Source: Segatella maculosa DSM 19339 = JCM 15638 (lineage in GTDB: Bacteria; Bacteroidota; Bacteroidia; Bacteroidales; Bacteroidaceae). From it: 64,000 nt of DNA. The stretch is taken from assembly GCF_000382385.1 (NCBI RefSeq), contig NZ_KB908320.1, forward strand, positions 62,001-126,000. The letters run 5' to 3'. Positions 1 through 9,227 of this stretch are shown here, piece by piece. A model generated the notes under the pieces. It made no database searches, was not told where the DNA came from, and saw only the letters and a program-made list of their open reading frames with translations. The stretch's first letter is position 1. Each line of letters opens with the position of its first letter. A program made the position numbers and the translations under genes.

Positions 1-2
1 CG

Positions 3-1442
3 ATACCGAGCGCATGGCGCAAGATGACGGACATACTTCTGTTCTGGGCCGCGAAGGGTATCGATGCTTTCAGATGCGACATGGCAGAGATGGTGCCCGT
101 AGAGTTTTGGGACTACGCCACCAATAAGGTGAGAAAGCGTTTTCCACACATACTTTTTATCGGCGAAGTTTATAACACCTCGCTCTATCGCACCTATATC
201 GCCAACGGCTTTGACTATCTCTACGACAAGGTGGGCATGTATGACTGCATGCGTGGCGTCATTAGTGGCATGCGCGGCGCGCACGAGATTACCCGCGAGT
301 GGCAGGCCACCGACGACATTCACGAGCACATGCTCTACTTTCTCGAGAACCACGACGAGCAGCGCATTGCGAGCGATTTCTTTGCCGGTGCTGGGCGCAA
401 GGCTATTCCTGCGGCAGCCATTGCAATTCTGCTGCGCACCAATCCTTTTATGCTCTACAGTGGGCAGGAGTTCGGCGAAAGGGGAATGGACTGTGAAGGT
501 TTCAGCGGTCGTGACGGTCGGACGTCAATCTTCGACTATTGGTCGGTCTCAACGCTGCGGCGCGCTTTTACAGACAAGCAGTTGTTGTCCGACGAAGAAA
601 AGGCACTGGCCGAGGCGTATCGGCGACTCTTGCGGATAGCCCATCGCGAGGCTGCAATCTACGACGGCGAGTTCTTCGACCTAACTTACGCCAACCCCTC
701 TCGACAGGATTTCAATCCTGACAAAGAGTATGCTTTCTTGCGGAAGAAAGACGACGTAATCGTGCTGGTCGTGGCGAACTTTGCGGAGCACGACAAGACT
801 TCGGACATCATTATCCCTGCACACGCTTTCGATTTTTGGAAAATTCCCGAAGCGAACTTTGTGGCTCGCGAGCTCTTGTCAGGCAAACTGACGACGTTCG
901 CTTTGATGAGAGACGCCTCCGTGCGCGTAGTGGTTCCGGCCTACGGCTGTGGTATTTTTAAATTCAATCTGAAGATGAAAGATTACGTGTTCAATGAGCA
1001 TCATAAGGACGAGTTCCCGCCGGCCCACACGGCAGAGCACCTGCTCAACCGACTGATGATGCAGATGTTTGGCTGCGAGAGGAGCCGCAATGCGCATATC
1101 GAGCGGAAGAAGAGCAAGATGAGCTACACGCTTGAGCGTAAGCCGACGCGCCAAGAAGAAAAGGAAATCGAGCGGCGCATGAACGAACTCATAGAGCAAG
1201 ACCTACCCGTCAGCTACGAGCTTGTTGACAGAGCGCATGTTCCCGAAGGAATCGATCTTGACCGACTACCCGACGACGCCTCGGAGATGTTGCGGCTCGT
1301 TCGCATTGGCGACTTCGACATCTGTCCGTGCTTGGGCAGGCATGTGCGGTCGACGGCGCAAATCGGGCGTTTCGAGTTGTTGGGGACGAACTGGGACGAG
1401 ATGAAGCATACATTCCGAATACGTTTCAAGGTGGTGCAATAG
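3..1442 (+). CDS. GH13 alpha-amylase-family enzyme fused to an AlaX-like tRNA-editing domain (5' partial)
   Basis: The gene is cut by the window edge; its frame is open from base 3. Residues are counted from the Met at base 24. The first ~317 residues are the C-terminal part of a GH13 glycosidase: region II with nucleophile D19 (GIDAFRCD), region III with acid/base E48 (FIGEVY), region IV with D111 (LENHDEQR), then a beta-rich domain C ending near GCGIFKF. From M318 an in-frame ~155-residue domain carries HTAEH (H335, H339) and CPCLGRH (C436, H440). This is the HxxxH...CxxxH zinc pattern of AlaX/tRNA-SAD domains, which deacylate mischarged tRNA-Ala. The two activities have no obvious metabolic link, so the fusion is odd. 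A single-base indel in the T5-A3 run at 954-961 could have joined two adjacent genes: a +1 frame would stop at 970-972, just before the ATG at 975. The glycosidase substrate cannot be read from this part. Confidence 0.85.
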   Translation: MPSAWRKMTDILLFWAAKGIDAFRCDMAEMVPVEFWDYATNKVRKRFPHILFIGEVYNTSLYRTYIANGFDYLYDKVGMYDCMRGVISGMRGAHEITREWQATDDIHEHMLYFLENHDEQRIASDFFAGAGRKAIPAAAIAILLRTNPFMLYSGQEFGERGMDCEGFSGRDGRTSIFDYWSVSTLRRAFTDKQLLSDEEKALAEAYRRLLRIAHREAAIYDGEFFDLTYANPSRQDFNPDKEYAFLRKKDDVIVLVVANFAEHDKTSDIIIPAHAFDFWKIPEANFVARELLSGKLTTFALMRDASVRVVVPAYGCGIFKFNLKMKDYVFNEHHKDEFPPAHTAEHLLNRLMMQMFGCERSRNAHIERKKSKMSYTLERKPTRQEEKEIERRMNELIEQDLPVSYELVDRAHVPEGIDLDRLPDDASEMLRLVRIGDFDICPCLGRHVRSTAQIGRFELLGTNWDEMKHTFRIRFKVVQ

Positions 1443-1563
1443 TGTACCGCCTGCGTTTCGAAGTGGGTTATTTTGATTGGAAAGTAAAGTTTTTTCGCAT
1501 TCTTTTCGCACCAAAAAAATGCTTCTATAACTCATTGATAATCAACTCTTTGTAGAGAGCCAA

Positions 1564-1651
1564 AATTCCCTTATAAGAGAATTTAAATTGTCTTATAGGG
1601 GAATTTAAATTCTCTTATAAGGGAATTTGAAAAGAATACGCAGGGAATTTG
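1564..1651. repeat. 22-bp-period array, CTTATAAG family (4 units)
   Basis: The 329-bp gap between the amylase/AlaX gene and pdxS holds four back-to-back 22-bp units. The palindromic core CTTATAAG lies at 1571 and 1615, with variants at 1593 (CTTATAGG) and 1637 (degenerate), spaced exactly 22 bp. Each unit ends in GRGAATTT or similar. The motif TTGATAATCAA lies 25 bp upstream at 1535-1545. The same family recurs at 53297-53362. No promoter matching the Bacteroidetes consensus and no terminator is evident in the rest of the gap. Confidence 0.9.
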
Positions 1652-1771
1652 AAGTTGCTTCTATATTGTAAAAAATTAATCATAATGCTTTTTGAACGTG
1701 GAGCACCGAGGGCTAATTCCGGAAGCGGGAAAAGGGCGTTGAAATAAAAATCAAAAATAAAAAGAGGAATT

Positions 1772-2653
1772 ATGAAAAAAACAGAGAATCGACAAGAGTT
1801 GAACCGTAACCTTGCACAGATGCTGAAGGGCGGTGTCATCATGGACGTGACAACGCCCGAACAGGCAAAGATTGCCGAGGCGGCCGGTGCTTGCGCCGTG
1901 ATGGCTTTGGAGAGAATCCCTGCCGACATTCGCGCGGCAGGTGGTGTGTCAAGAATGAGCGACCCGCGAATGATCAAGGGCATACAGGAGGCCGTGACCA
2001 TTCCCGTCATGGCCAAATGCCGTATCGGGCACTTTGCCGAGGCACAGATACTGCAGGCCATCGACATCGATTACATCGACGAGAGTGAGGTGCTTTCGCC
2101 GGCCGACGACGTTTACCACATCGACAAGACCCAGTTCAGCGTGCCTTTTGTCTGCGGGGCCAAGAATTTGGGCGAGGCGCTGCGCAGGATTGCCGAGGGT
2201 GCGACGATGATCCGCACGAAAGGTGAGCCGGGGACGGGCGATGTAGTACAGGCCGTCACCCACATGCGCATGATGCAGAGCGAAATCCGTCGCTTGGTCG
2301 GTATGAGTGAAGATGAACTCTTCGAGGCTGCCAAGCAACTGCAAGCGCCTTATGACTTGGTAAAATATGTCCACGATAACGGCCGGCTTCCGGTAGTGAA
2401 CTTTGCTGCGGGCGGTGTGGCCACGCCAGCCGATGCTGCACTGATGATGCAGTTGGGCGCTGAGGGCGTCTTCGTAGGCAGCGGCATCTTCAAGAGTGGA
2501 AATCCGGCTAAGCGGGCTGCGGCCATCGTGCAGGCCGTGACGAACTATCAAGATGCCAAGCGACTTGCCGAACTTAGCGAAGATCTTGGCGAAGCGATGG
2601 TGGGTATCAACGAGAGTGAGATACAACTCCTCATGGCCGAAAGGGGAAAATGA
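1772..2653 (+). CDS. pdxS: Pyridoxal 5'-phosphate synthase, lyase subunit PdxS
   Basis: PdxS condenses ribose 5-phosphate, glyceraldehyde 3-phosphate and ammonia to PLP in the DXP-independent vitamin B6 route. At 293 residues it has the usual family length. The TIM-barrel landmarks are visible: D25 in [11 protein letters not shown], the Schiff-base lysine K82 in VMAKCRIGH and the second catalytic lysine K150 in [10 protein letters not shown]. The start ATG follows an A-rich stretch with AGAGGAAT, a weak Shine-Dalgarno. Its stop overlaps the pdxT start by 4 bases, so the two subunits of the complex are translationally coupled. Confidence 0.97.
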   Translation: MKKTENRQELNRNLAQMLKGGVIMDVTTPEQAKIAEAAGACAVMALERIPADIRAAGGVSRMSDPRMIKGIQEAVTIPVMAKCRIGHFAEAQILQAIDIDYIDESEVLSPADDVYHIDKTQFSVPFVCGAKNLGEALRRIAEGATMIRTKGEPGTGDVVQAVTHMRMMQSEIRRLVGMSEDELFEAAKQLQAPYDLVKYVHDNGRLPVVNFAAGGVATPADAALMMQLGAEGVFVGSGIFKSGNPAKRAAAIVQAVTNYQDAKRLAELSEDLGEAMVGINESEIQLLMAERGK

Positions 2654-3219
2654 ACATAGCGGTATTGGCTTTGCAGGGAGCGTTTGCCGAACATCGGCAG
2701 ATGCTCCAGCGCATGGGTGTAGACAGCTTTGAAGTGCGCCAAGCATCGGATTGGTGTCGACCCAAGGACGGGCTGATTATTCCCGGCGGAGAGAGTACGG
2801 TGCAGTTGAAACTGCTCTGCGATTTGGACTTGCTTGAGCCTGTGCGAGAAGCCATTGCGGGCGGGCTGCCCGTCTTCGGCACCTGCGCCGGTTTGATTTT
2901 GTTGGCCAAGCAGGTAGAGGGCGAGGCGCATATGCGCATTTCTACGATGGACATCGTGGTCAGGCGTAACGCCTATGGCAGGCAGTCGGGCAGCTTTTTT
3001 GTCAAGGACCGCTTTGCCGGGAAGCCTATCCCGATGACTTTTATCCGCGCACCTTATATATATAAAGTGGGCGATGGGGTAGAGGTGCTGGCCGAAGTCG
3101 GCGGAAAGATTGTCGCCGCACGTGAAGGTTCGCAGCTTGTAACGGCTTTCCACCCCGAATTGACGAGCGATGCGACGGTGCATTCTTATTTCATGCAGCT
3201 GGTGAAGCGTGCCCTTTGA
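2650..3219 (+). CDS. pdxT: Pyridoxal 5'-phosphate synthase, glutaminase subunit PdxT
   Basis: PdxT is the class I glutaminase that supplies ammonia to PdxS in the cytoplasmic PLP synthase complex. The catalytic triad is visible: nucleophile C79 in FGTCAGL, and H168/E170 in AFHPEL; the oxyanion-side motif PGGEST also is present. Length is 189 residues, normal for the family. It overlaps pdxS by ATGA. No terminator is obvious after it; the aspS promoter begins within about 5 bases of its stop. Confidence 0.97.
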   Translation: MNIAVLALQGAFAEHRQMLQRMGVDSFEVRQASDWCRPKDGLIIPGGESTVQLKLLCDLDLLEPVREAIAGGLPVFGTCAGLILLAKQVEGEAHMRISTMDIVVRRNAYGRQSGSFFVKDRFAGKPIPMTFIRAPYIYKVGDGVEVLAEVGGKIVAAREGSQLVTAFHPELTSDATVHSYFMQLVKRAL

Positions 3220-3224
3220 TTTTG

Positions 3225-3255
3225 TTTGCATATTCAATATTATTTTGTAACTTTG
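3225..3255 (+). promoter_or_regulatory. Bacteroidetes promoter for aspS
   Basis: TTTG at 3225-3228 and TAACTTTG at 3248-3255 are separated by 19 bp, an exact match to the Bacteroidetes -33/-7 consensus. The leader to the aspS ATG is about 35 bases and has no Shine-Dalgarno. Confidence 0.8.
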
Positions 3256-3291
3256 CACGTCAGAAAACAGAACATTTAACACATACATACG

Positions 3292-5049
3292 ATGTATAGA
3301 ACGAACACATGTGGGGAGCTTCGTCTCTCAGATACCGGCAAGGAGGTTATCTTGGCTGGTTGGGTGCAGCGAACGCGAAAGATGGGAGGCATGACGTTTG
3401 TCGACCTGCGCGACCGCTACGGCATCACGCAGCTTGTCTTCAACGAAGCCGACGACAAAACGCTCTGCGACGAGGCTAACAGGCTCGGGCGCGAATATTG
3501 CATTCAGGTCAAGGGCATGGTGAGCGAGCGTGAGAGCAAGAACCCGAAGATAGCAACGGGCGACATCGAACTTCTTGCTAAGGAATTAAACGTGCTGTCG
3601 CCCGCTTTGACGCCTCCTTTCACCATCGAAGACAATACCGACGGCGGCGATGACATTCGAATGAAGTATCGCTATCTTGATTTGCGCCGCACCGCCGTCC
3701 GCAAGAATATGGAATTGCGTCACCGCATGACCATTATTATCCGCAACTTTCTCGACAGTCAGAACTTTATAGAGGTGGAAACGCCGCTTCTGATTGGCAG
3801 TACGCCCGAAGGAGCACGCGACTTCGTTGTGCCGAGTCGCATGAATCCCGGACAGTTCTACGCTTTGCCGCAGAGTCCACAGACCTTAAAGCAGTTGCTG
3901 ATGGTGGCAGGCTTCGACCGTTACTTCCAGATTGCGAAGTGTTTCCGCGACGAAGACCTGCGTGCTGACAGACAACCAGAGTTCACGCAGATTGACTGCG
4001 AGATGAGTTTTGTCGATCAAGACGATGTCATCAATCTGTTTGAGGAACTATGTCGCCGGTTGTTCAAAGAAATCCGAGGGGTTGAACTTCCAAAGTTAGA
4101 GCAAATGACTTGGCACGAGGCCATGAAACGTTTCGGAAGTGACAAGCCCGACTTGCGTTTTGGCATGGAGTTCGTGGAATTGAAGGCTGCTTTCGCGGGC
4201 AAGGGAAGCTTCTCTGTGTTCGACGATGCAGCCTATATCGGCGGTATCTGCGTGCCGGGCTGTGCTGGCTACAGCCGTAAACAACTCGACGAGCTGACCG
4301 ACTTCGTTAAGCGGCCGCAGGTAGGGGCCAAAGGGTTGGTTTATATCAAGTATAATGCTGACGGAACAGTTAAAAGTTCCATCGACAAGTTCTATAGCGA
4401 GGCCGAACTGAAGGAAATCAAGGCGGTCATGGGTGCGAATGACGGCGATTTGGTGCTGATTCTTAGCGGAGATAATGCCAATAAGACCCGCATTCAACTT
4501 TGTTCGCTTCGCTTGGAGATGGGCGACCGTCTTGGTCTGCGCGATAAGAATGTCTTCAAATGCCTTTGGATTGTCGATTTCCCATTGTTCGAATGGAGCG
4601 AAGAGGAACAGCGACTCATGGCTACTCACCATCCATTTACGATGCCTAATCCCGACGATGTACCGCTGCTCGATGCGCATCCCGAGCAGGTGCGTGCCAA
4701 GGCCTACGACTTTGTTTGTAACGGCATCGAGGTAGGCGGAGGCTCGTTGCGTATTCACGACACGCAGTTGCAAGAGCGCATGTTCGAAGTACTTGGCTTT
4801 ACGAAAGAGCGTGCCGAGGCCCAGTTCGGCTTCCTGATGAATGCGTTTAAATATGGTGCACCGCCCCATGCAGGTCTTGCGTTCGGGCTTGACCGCTTTG
4901 TGAGCATTTTGGCCGGATTGGACTCTATCCGCGACTGCATTGCGTTCCCCAAGAACAACAGTGGGCGCGATGTCATGCTCGATGCCCCCGGAGAATTGGA
5001 CGTAAAGCAGCTCGAAGAACTTCAGATAAAGCTCGACCTCAAGGCTTGA
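3292..5049 (+). CDS. aspS: Aspartyl-tRNA synthetase
   Basis: AspS charges tRNA-Asp with aspartate. The 585-residue length and the GAD insertion in the middle identify the bacterial type. An N-terminal OB anticodon-binding fold is followed by class II motif 2 ([14 protein letters not shown], near residue 217), the bacterial signature around [13 protein letters not shown], and motif 3 (GLAFGLDRF, near residue 527). Whether it is discriminating (Asp only) or also charges tRNA-Asn depends on gatCAB, which is not in this window. It has its own promoter and appears monocistronic. Confidence 0.97.
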   Translation: MYRTNTCGELRLSDTGKEVILAGWVQRTRKMGGMTFVDLRDRYGITQLVFNEADDKTLCDEANRLGREYCIQVKGMVSERESKNPKIATGDIELLAKELNVLSPALTPPFTIEDNTDGGDDIRMKYRYLDLRRTAVRKNMELRHRMTIIIRNFLDSQNFIEVETPLLIGSTPEGARDFVVPSRMNPGQFYALPQSPQTLKQLLMVAGFDRYFQIAKCFRDEDLRADRQPEFTQIDCEMSFVDQDDVINLFEELCRRLFKEIRGVELPKLEQMTWHEAMKRFGSDKPDLRFGMEFVELKAAFAGKGSFSVFDDAAYIGGICVPGCAGYSRKQLDELTDFVKRPQVGAKGLVYIKYNADGTVKSSIDKFYSEAELKEIKAVMGANDGDLVLILSGDNANKTRIQLCSLRLEMGDRLGLRDKNVFKCLWIVDFPLFEWSEEEQRLMATHHPFTMPNPDDVPLLDAHPEQVRAKAYDFVCNGIEVGGGSLRIHDTQLQERMFEVLGFTKERAEAQFGFLMNAFKYGAPPHAGLAFGLDRFVSILAGLDSIRDCIAFPKNNSGRDVMLDAPGELDVKQLEELQIKLDLKA

Positions 5050-5114
5050 AACAATTGATGTAAATCAAGAAAATAATACAACAATGTGCTAATTTGTAAC
5101 TTTTCTTCTGCCAT

Positions 5115-5147
5115 TCTGCACGAATTAAAAAAATATAAGTAATTTTG
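5115..5147 (+). promoter_or_regulatory. Probable promoter for the DUF2582 gene
   Basis: TAATTTTG at 5140-5147 fits the -7 consensus. The -33 box is weak (TCTG at 5115-5118, 21-bp spacer). The leader would be about 65 bases. Confidence 0.5.
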
Positions 5148-5214
5148 TATCGTCAAATTAAGGGTCAAACACGTTGACCATAACCTTGATAAAATTAATT
5201 TAGTTTGTTAGTTT

Positions 5215-5508
5215 ATGGCAGAAAAGAAAGTAACAACGGCTGCAACAGCAAAGAAAGCTGTGACGAAGAAAGCCACTGCACCCAAGAAGGCTGCAACGAA
5301 AGATGCTGGGTTGTTTATCAATGCAGAGAGTGTGGGCTTCCGTGCCGGCGATGTTTATCAGGCATTGGCAGCAGCAGAGAAAGCACTGTCTGTCGCAGAG
5401 ATTGCAAAGGCTGCAAAAATCAGCGCAGAAGAAGTTTATCTTGGCATTGGCTGGCTCTTCAAAGAGGGCAAAGTTAAAGGTGAGAACAAATTGATTGCAC
5501 TGGCATAA
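5215..5508 (+). CDS. Winged-helix DUF2582 protein with histone-like K/A/T tail
   Basis: The protein has 97 residues. The first ~30 are low-complexity and rich in Lys, Ala and Thr (repeated AAxKK-like blocks), like the tails of bacterial histone H1-like proteins. Residues ~32-97 look like the winged-helix domain PF10771 (DUF2582): GDVYQALAAAEKALSVAEIAKAA, then the recognition-helix stretch EEVYLGIGWLFKEGKV. The combination suggests a small, possibly abundant DNA-binding protein, but no target is known to me. A hairpin terminator follows directly. Family assignment is from memory of the motif; the DNA-binding role is inferred. Confidence 0.8.
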   Translation: MAEKKVTTAATAKKAVTKKATAPKKAATKDAGLFINAESVGFRAGDVYQALAAAEKALSVAEIAKAAKISAEEVYLGIGWLFKEGKVKGENKLIALA

Positions 5509-5534
5509 TATTCGGATTGAAGAATATTTGCTAA

Positions 5535-5574
5535 AGAGAGGGGAGCTGACAACACGTTCAGTTCCCTTCTTTTA
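5535..5574 (+). terminator. Rho-independent terminator after the DUF2582 gene
   Basis: The stem pairs AGRGGGAGCTGA with TCAGTTCCCTTCT (two G-U pairs) around a short loop and is followed by a T-rich run at 5568-5573. It lies between the DUF2582 stop and the next gene, so it could also act as an attenuator for that gene. Confidence 0.75.
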
Positions 5575-5583
5575 TCATTGGCA

Positions 5584-5925
5584 ATGTTGACTTATAATAA
5601 AGAAATACTGAGGATATTGATAGAGGCAGGCAACGAGGGATTGTCTGTCAAGAAAGTTGCACGCCATGTACACAATGCGTGTAACACGTTCTTTGCGACA
5701 GTCAGCTTTGAAGATGTCTATAATTATGTATCGTTTTATTTGAAAAGTAATTCAAAGAGTCGAGGGTCTATCATAGAAAGAGCCGGAACACGTGGGGTCT
5801 ATCGTATCAATCTTGACAGTAAAGACTCACAGCAGTTGATGTTACAGTTTCAGGAAAACGATGAGACAGAGCCTACTGCCAAGGTAGTCACCGACCAATC
5901 ACTTGAGTTATTTGGTGATGTGTGA
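5584..5925 (+). CDS. Small protein with possible HARE-HTH-like winged helix
   Basis: I do not recognise this gene with certainty. The 113-residue protein begins LTYNKEILRILIEAG, then VKKVARHVHNA, and ends its folded part with SKSRGSIIERAGTRGVYRIN. This arrangement of an N-terminal helix, a helix-turn-helix and a beta-hairpin ending in a vYrI-like strand resembles HARE-HTH domains, which are fused to or partner DNA-acting enzymes. The C-terminal ~35 residues are acidic and probably disordered. ATG 5584 is preferred to TTG 5578. It lies just after the terminator of the DUF2582 gene; no separate promoter is evident, so expression may depend on read-through. Confidence 0.65.
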   Translation: MLTYNKEILRILIEAGNEGLSVKKVARHVHNACNTFFATVSFEDVYNYVSFYLKSNSKSRGSIIERAGTRGVYRINLDSKDSQQLMLQFQENDETEPTAKVVTDQSLELFGDV

Positions 5926-6003
5926 ATGTTTTTGATTTGGTTCTTTCCTAAGTTAAATTACCATGTGCCGGTTTCTTCAATGTGAACCTTACTTATGTCG
6001 CCT

Positions 6004-6089
6004 TGCAATATGGCTCATTTCACCGTGCGAAATGGCTGATATTACCGCACGAAATGGCTGATATTACGCGTCAATATGACCCATATTGT
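6004..6089. repeat. 22-bp-period array, ATGGCTGA family (4 units)
   Basis: Cores ATGGCTCA (6010), ATGGCTGA (6032), ATGGCTGA (6054) and ATGACCCA (6076) are spaced exactly 22 bp, all in one orientation. This is the first of six arrays of this family in the window. TTGATAATCA lies 23 bp downstream at 6107-6116. The array sits in the 462-bp gap before pepP. Confidence 0.9.
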
Positions 6090-6160
6090 GAGTTGATTGC
6101 AAAACGTTGATAATCAGCACCTGCTGACATGCCTTTCAAAACCTTATCACTTTTGGGTCG

Positions 6161-6204
6161 TAAACTTATGGTTTACGATCGATAAACTTATGATTTACGA
6201 TTGA
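6161..6204. repeat. Two 22-bp units, TAAACTTATG type
   Basis: Two units (6161-6182 and 6183-6204) share TAAACTTATG-R-TTTACGAT and repeat at 22 bp. Each unit is itself an inverted repeat (TCGTAAAC and GTTTACGA arms in the first). It follows the ATGGCTGA array and the TTGATAATCA motif in the same gap. Confidence 0.8.
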
Positions 6205-6351
6205 GAGATGGCTTACTCAATAGGCCATATGACACTTCCCTGCCCGCAAACATAAGTCTCATTTTGCTGTTAAATTTTATGTTTTACTGATAAATTTTCA
6301 TCAATTTGCTTATTTATCTTGCAAAGCTACCGTTTATTTGTCAAAAGTATG

Positions 6352-6359
6352 TAACTTTG
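6352..6359 (+). promoter_or_regulatory. -7 element for the aminopeptidase gene
   Basis: TAACTTTG matches the Bacteroidetes -7 box. The nearest TTTG (6337) is too close for a -33 box, so the upstream element is not assigned. Confidence 0.5.
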
Positions 6360-6387
6360 TAGACAAATCATAAAATAATGAACAGCT

Positions 6388-7791
6388 ATGTTTGATACAG
6401 CAACTTACATCAGACGACGCAACGAACTCAAGAAACTTGTTAAAGAAGGCATTATACTTCTTTTCGGAAATAATGAGTCTCCGGCTAATTTTCCAAATAA
6501 CGGGTACTATCCTTTCCGCCAAGATTCGTCCTTTCTTTATTACTTCGGACTTCAACGCGACGGTCTTGTGGGCGTAATCGACATTGATAATGACAGAGAT
6601 ATACTGATTGGCAATGATATCGACATTGAAGATATCGTTTGGTATGGCTCGGTGGAAAGCATGGATGAGATGAGGCAGCGTTGCGGTGCCCATGAAACAA
6701 TGCCCATGAAAGCCTTAAAGACGATTTGCAACGAGGCTTTGGGAAAGCATCGCAAAATCCATTTTCTGCCTCCTTATCGGCATGATATCAAGATCCTGAT
6801 ATTTGATTTGCTGGGTATTCACCCCGGTCAGCAGAAAGATGCAGCTGGAATGGACCTCATTAAGGCTGTCGTTAAGATGCGTTCGACAAAGGAAGAGCAG
6901 GAAATCGATGAGTTGGAGCGTGCGGCAGTCATAGGTTATAAGATGCACACTACTGCCATGCGACTGACAAAACCGGGCGTAACGGAGAAGTTCGTCAGCG
7001 GGCAAGTCGACGGCATTGCCCATTCTTACGGTTCAATGGTCAGTTTCCCAACCATCTATACGCAGCATGGTGAGATACTTCATGGTGCACCTTCCATGAA
7101 TATATTGGAAGAGGGGCGTTTGGTTCTTTGTGATGCCGGTGCGGAAACCATCAACAACTATTGTAGTGATAACACGCGTACAATGCCAGTAAATGGCAAG
7201 TTCACGCAGCAACAACTGGAGATTTACAGTATTGTTGAGGCTTGCCATGACCACGCATTGAAGATTGCAAAGCCCGGAATGAAGTATGCTGACGTGCATT
7301 TTGCCGTTTGTCGCCTGATGTTTGACCGTCTGAAAGAATTGGGTTTGGCTAAAGGTGATACGGAAGAAGCTGTCAAGGCCGGTGCTCATGCTATTTTTCT
7401 GCCTCACGGATTGGGGCATATGATGGGTATGGATGTGCATGATATGGAAAATCTTGACCAGATAAATGTAGGCTTTGATGAAGAAATAAGACCTAATCTG
7501 GAGCAGTTTGGAACAAATTGTTTGCGCATGGGACGCCGTTTGGAAGCTGGTTTTGTCGTGACAGATGAACCGGGTATCTATTTTATTCCGGCTCTGATTG
7601 ATGCTTGGAAAGCTAAGGGGCATTGTAAGAATTTCCTGAATTTCGATAAGCTTGAAGCCTATAAGGACTTTGGAGGCATTCGTATTGAAGACGATCTTTT
7701 GATAACAAAAGATGGTTGTCGCTTCATCGGAAAAGACAGAATCCCTTATCATCCTAAGGACATCGAGGCATTCATGGCCGCCAATCAGTAA
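6388..7791 (+). CDS. pepP: Xaa-Pro aminopeptidase (M24B)
   Basis: The 467-residue protein has an N-terminal aminopeptidase-P domain (residues ~1-140) and a C-terminal pita-bread M24 domain. The dinuclear metal ligands are visible: D249 in CDAGAE, D in SDNTRTM (~261), H in LPHGLGHMMG, E in TDEPGIY (~394) and E in GIRIEDD (~434). It removes N-terminal residues preceding proline and has no signal peptide, so it is probably cytoplasmic. The next gene encodes a secreted peptidase, about 60 bases downstream, and may be co-transcribed. Confidence 0.93.
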   Translation: MFDTATYIRRRNELKKLVKEGIILLFGNNESPANFPNNGYYPFRQDSSFLYYFGLQRDGLVGVIDIDNDRDILIGNDIDIEDIVWYGSVESMDEMRQRCGAHETMPMKALKTICNEALGKHRKIHFLPPYRHDIKILIFDLLGIHPGQQKDAAGMDLIKAVVKMRSTKEEQEIDELERAAVIGYKMHTTAMRLTKPGVTEKFVSGQVDGIAHSYGSMVSFPTIYTQHGEILHGAPSMNILEEGRLVLCDAGAETINNYCSDNTRTMPVNGKFTQQQLEIYSIVEACHDHALKIAKPGMKYADVHFAVCRLMFDRLKELGLAKGDTEEAVKAGAHAIFLPHGLGHMMGMDVHDMENLDQINVGFDEEIRPNLEQFGTNCLRMGRRLEAGFVVTDEPGIYFIPALIDAWKAKGHCKNFLNFDKLEAYKDFGGIRIEDDLLITKDGCRFIGKDRIPYHPKDIEAFMAANQ

Positions 7792-7849
7792 GAATGAGAC
7801 TGGAATGCGATAAATGTAAAAACAGTAATGAATAATATAATCAACGTAA

Positions 7850-9055
7850 ATGAGAAAATTTTTAATGATGACACTCCTTGCTTTGGTAGCATTGGGTGTA
7901 AATGCAGAAGAGAAGAAAGAGAACAAAAGCAACGTGAACAAACCGGTGTTCACGACTATCAAGGAAAATAAGATCACAAGTATAAAGAATCAAAATCGCA
8001 GTGGCACTTGCTGGGATTACTCGACACTAAGTTTCTTAGAGTCTGAGATACTGAAAAAGACAGGTAAGACCTATGACTTATGTGAGGCTTTTGTCGCAAA
8101 CAAGACCTATCTCGACCGCGCAATTCAGGTGGTTCGCCTGCATGGTGATTGCCAGTTTGCGCAAGGTGGTAGTGCATACGACCCGATTTACTGCCTCAAG
8201 CACTATGGTATCTGCCCTGAAGATGCGATGCCGTTACCGGGAACACTCTATGGTGACTCGCTCAATAACTTCAATGAGTTCTTTGATGTAATGACACCTT
8301 ATGTGCAAGCTATAGCCAAATCGAAAACCGATAAGCTATCCACACAATGGAAAGTTGCCCTGCAAGGCATACTTGATGCTTATCTTGGAACGTGTCCTGA
8401 GAAATTCAACTATCAAGGAAAGAGCTATACGCCGCAAACCTTTGCACAAAGCCTTGGTATCGATGCTGATGATTATGTCAGTTTCACAAGTTATACACAT
8501 CATCCGTTTTGGACTTCTTTTGCCGTTGAAGTGCAAGATAACTGGCGTAATCCGCACTCTTGGAACGTTCCGCTTGACGATATGATGCGCATTATCGATA
8601 ATGCCGTCATGAATGGTTATACGATTGCATGGGGCGGCGATGTTTCTGAAGACGGATTCACGCGCATGGGCTTGGCCTATTCCATTGATTCAAAGAAAAC
8701 ACAGAGCCTTAGCGGAAGTGATATGGCACGTTGGCTGAAACTCACCAAAGCCGAGAAGAAGAATGTTCTTGACTCTTTGGGGTGCAAGGTACCTGAGATT
8801 ACGGCTACACAAAAGCTTCGTCAGGAGCGTTTTGACAATTGGGAACTCACCGATGACCATGGAATGCTGATTTATGGTATTGCAAAAGACCAATATGGTA
8901 AGGAGTATTATATGGTCAAGAACTCTTGGGGAGAGACCGGCGACTATAAAGGCATTTGGTATATGACCAAGAACTTCATTGCCAATAATACAATGGACTT
9001 CATTGTCAACAAAAATGCCGTTCCAAAAGACATTCGCAAGAAGCTGGGTATCTAA
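7850..9055 (+). CDS. Secreted C1B cysteine peptidase (bleomycin-hydrolase/aminopeptidase C-like)
   Basis: The 401-residue protein starts with a signal peptide (RKFLMMTLLALVALGVNA). The papain-like catalytic residues are all present: Q48 and C54 in KNQNRSGTCW, H337 in DDHGMLIYG and N358 in VKNSWGETG. The layout matches the bleomycin-hydrolase/PepC group, whose best known members are cytoplasmic aminopeptidases; here export to the periplasm or cell surface is predicted. It probably works in peptide nutrition, a common lifestyle in this group. A strong terminator follows. Confidence 0.9.
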   Translation: MRKFLMMTLLALVALGVNAEEKKENKSNVNKPVFTTIKENKITSIKNQNRSGTCWDYSTLSFLESEILKKTGKTYDLCEAFVANKTYLDRAIQVVRLHGDCQFAQGGSAYDPIYCLKHYGICPEDAMPLPGTLYGDSLNNFNEFFDVMTPYVQAIAKSKTDKLSTQWKVALQGILDAYLGTCPEKFNYQGKSYTPQTFAQSLGIDADDYVSFTSYTHHPFWTSFAVEVQDNWRNPHSWNVPLDDMMRIIDNAVMNGYTIAWGGDVSEDGFTRMGLAYSIDSKKTQSLSGSDMARWLKLTKAEKKNVLDSLGCKVPEITATQKLRQERFDNWELTDDHGMLIYGIAKDQYGKEYYMVKNSWGETGDYKGIWYMTKNFIANNTMDFIVNKNAVPKDIRKKLGI

Positions 9056-9076
9056 GTTTTAATTCTCTTAAAATGT

Positions 9077-9118
9077 GGGCACAATGAGAAAAAACATTCT
9101 GATTGTGCCCTTGTTCTT
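9077..9118 (+). terminator. Rho-independent terminator after the C1B peptidase gene
   Basis: A perfect 9-bp stem, GGGCACAAT (9077-9085) with ATTGTGCCC (9102-9110), has a 16-base loop and is followed by a T-rich run. Confidence 0.85.
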
Positions 9119-9130
9119 GTTTTTATTTTG

Positions 9131-9138
9131 TATCTTTG
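9131..9138 (+). promoter_or_regulatory. -7 element of the recJ-recQ promoter
   Basis: TATCTTTG fits the -7 consensus. A CTTG at 9110-9113 (17-bp spacer) could be the -33 box, overlapping the terminator T-run. The leader to recJ is about 85 bases. Confidence 0.5.
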
Positions 9139-9227
9139 GACACGGATTGTCGTTGTCATACATGGAAAATCCGCAGGCATACACATCTTCGTATGCATGA
9201 ACATAGAATAAAATAAAAAAGACATAA

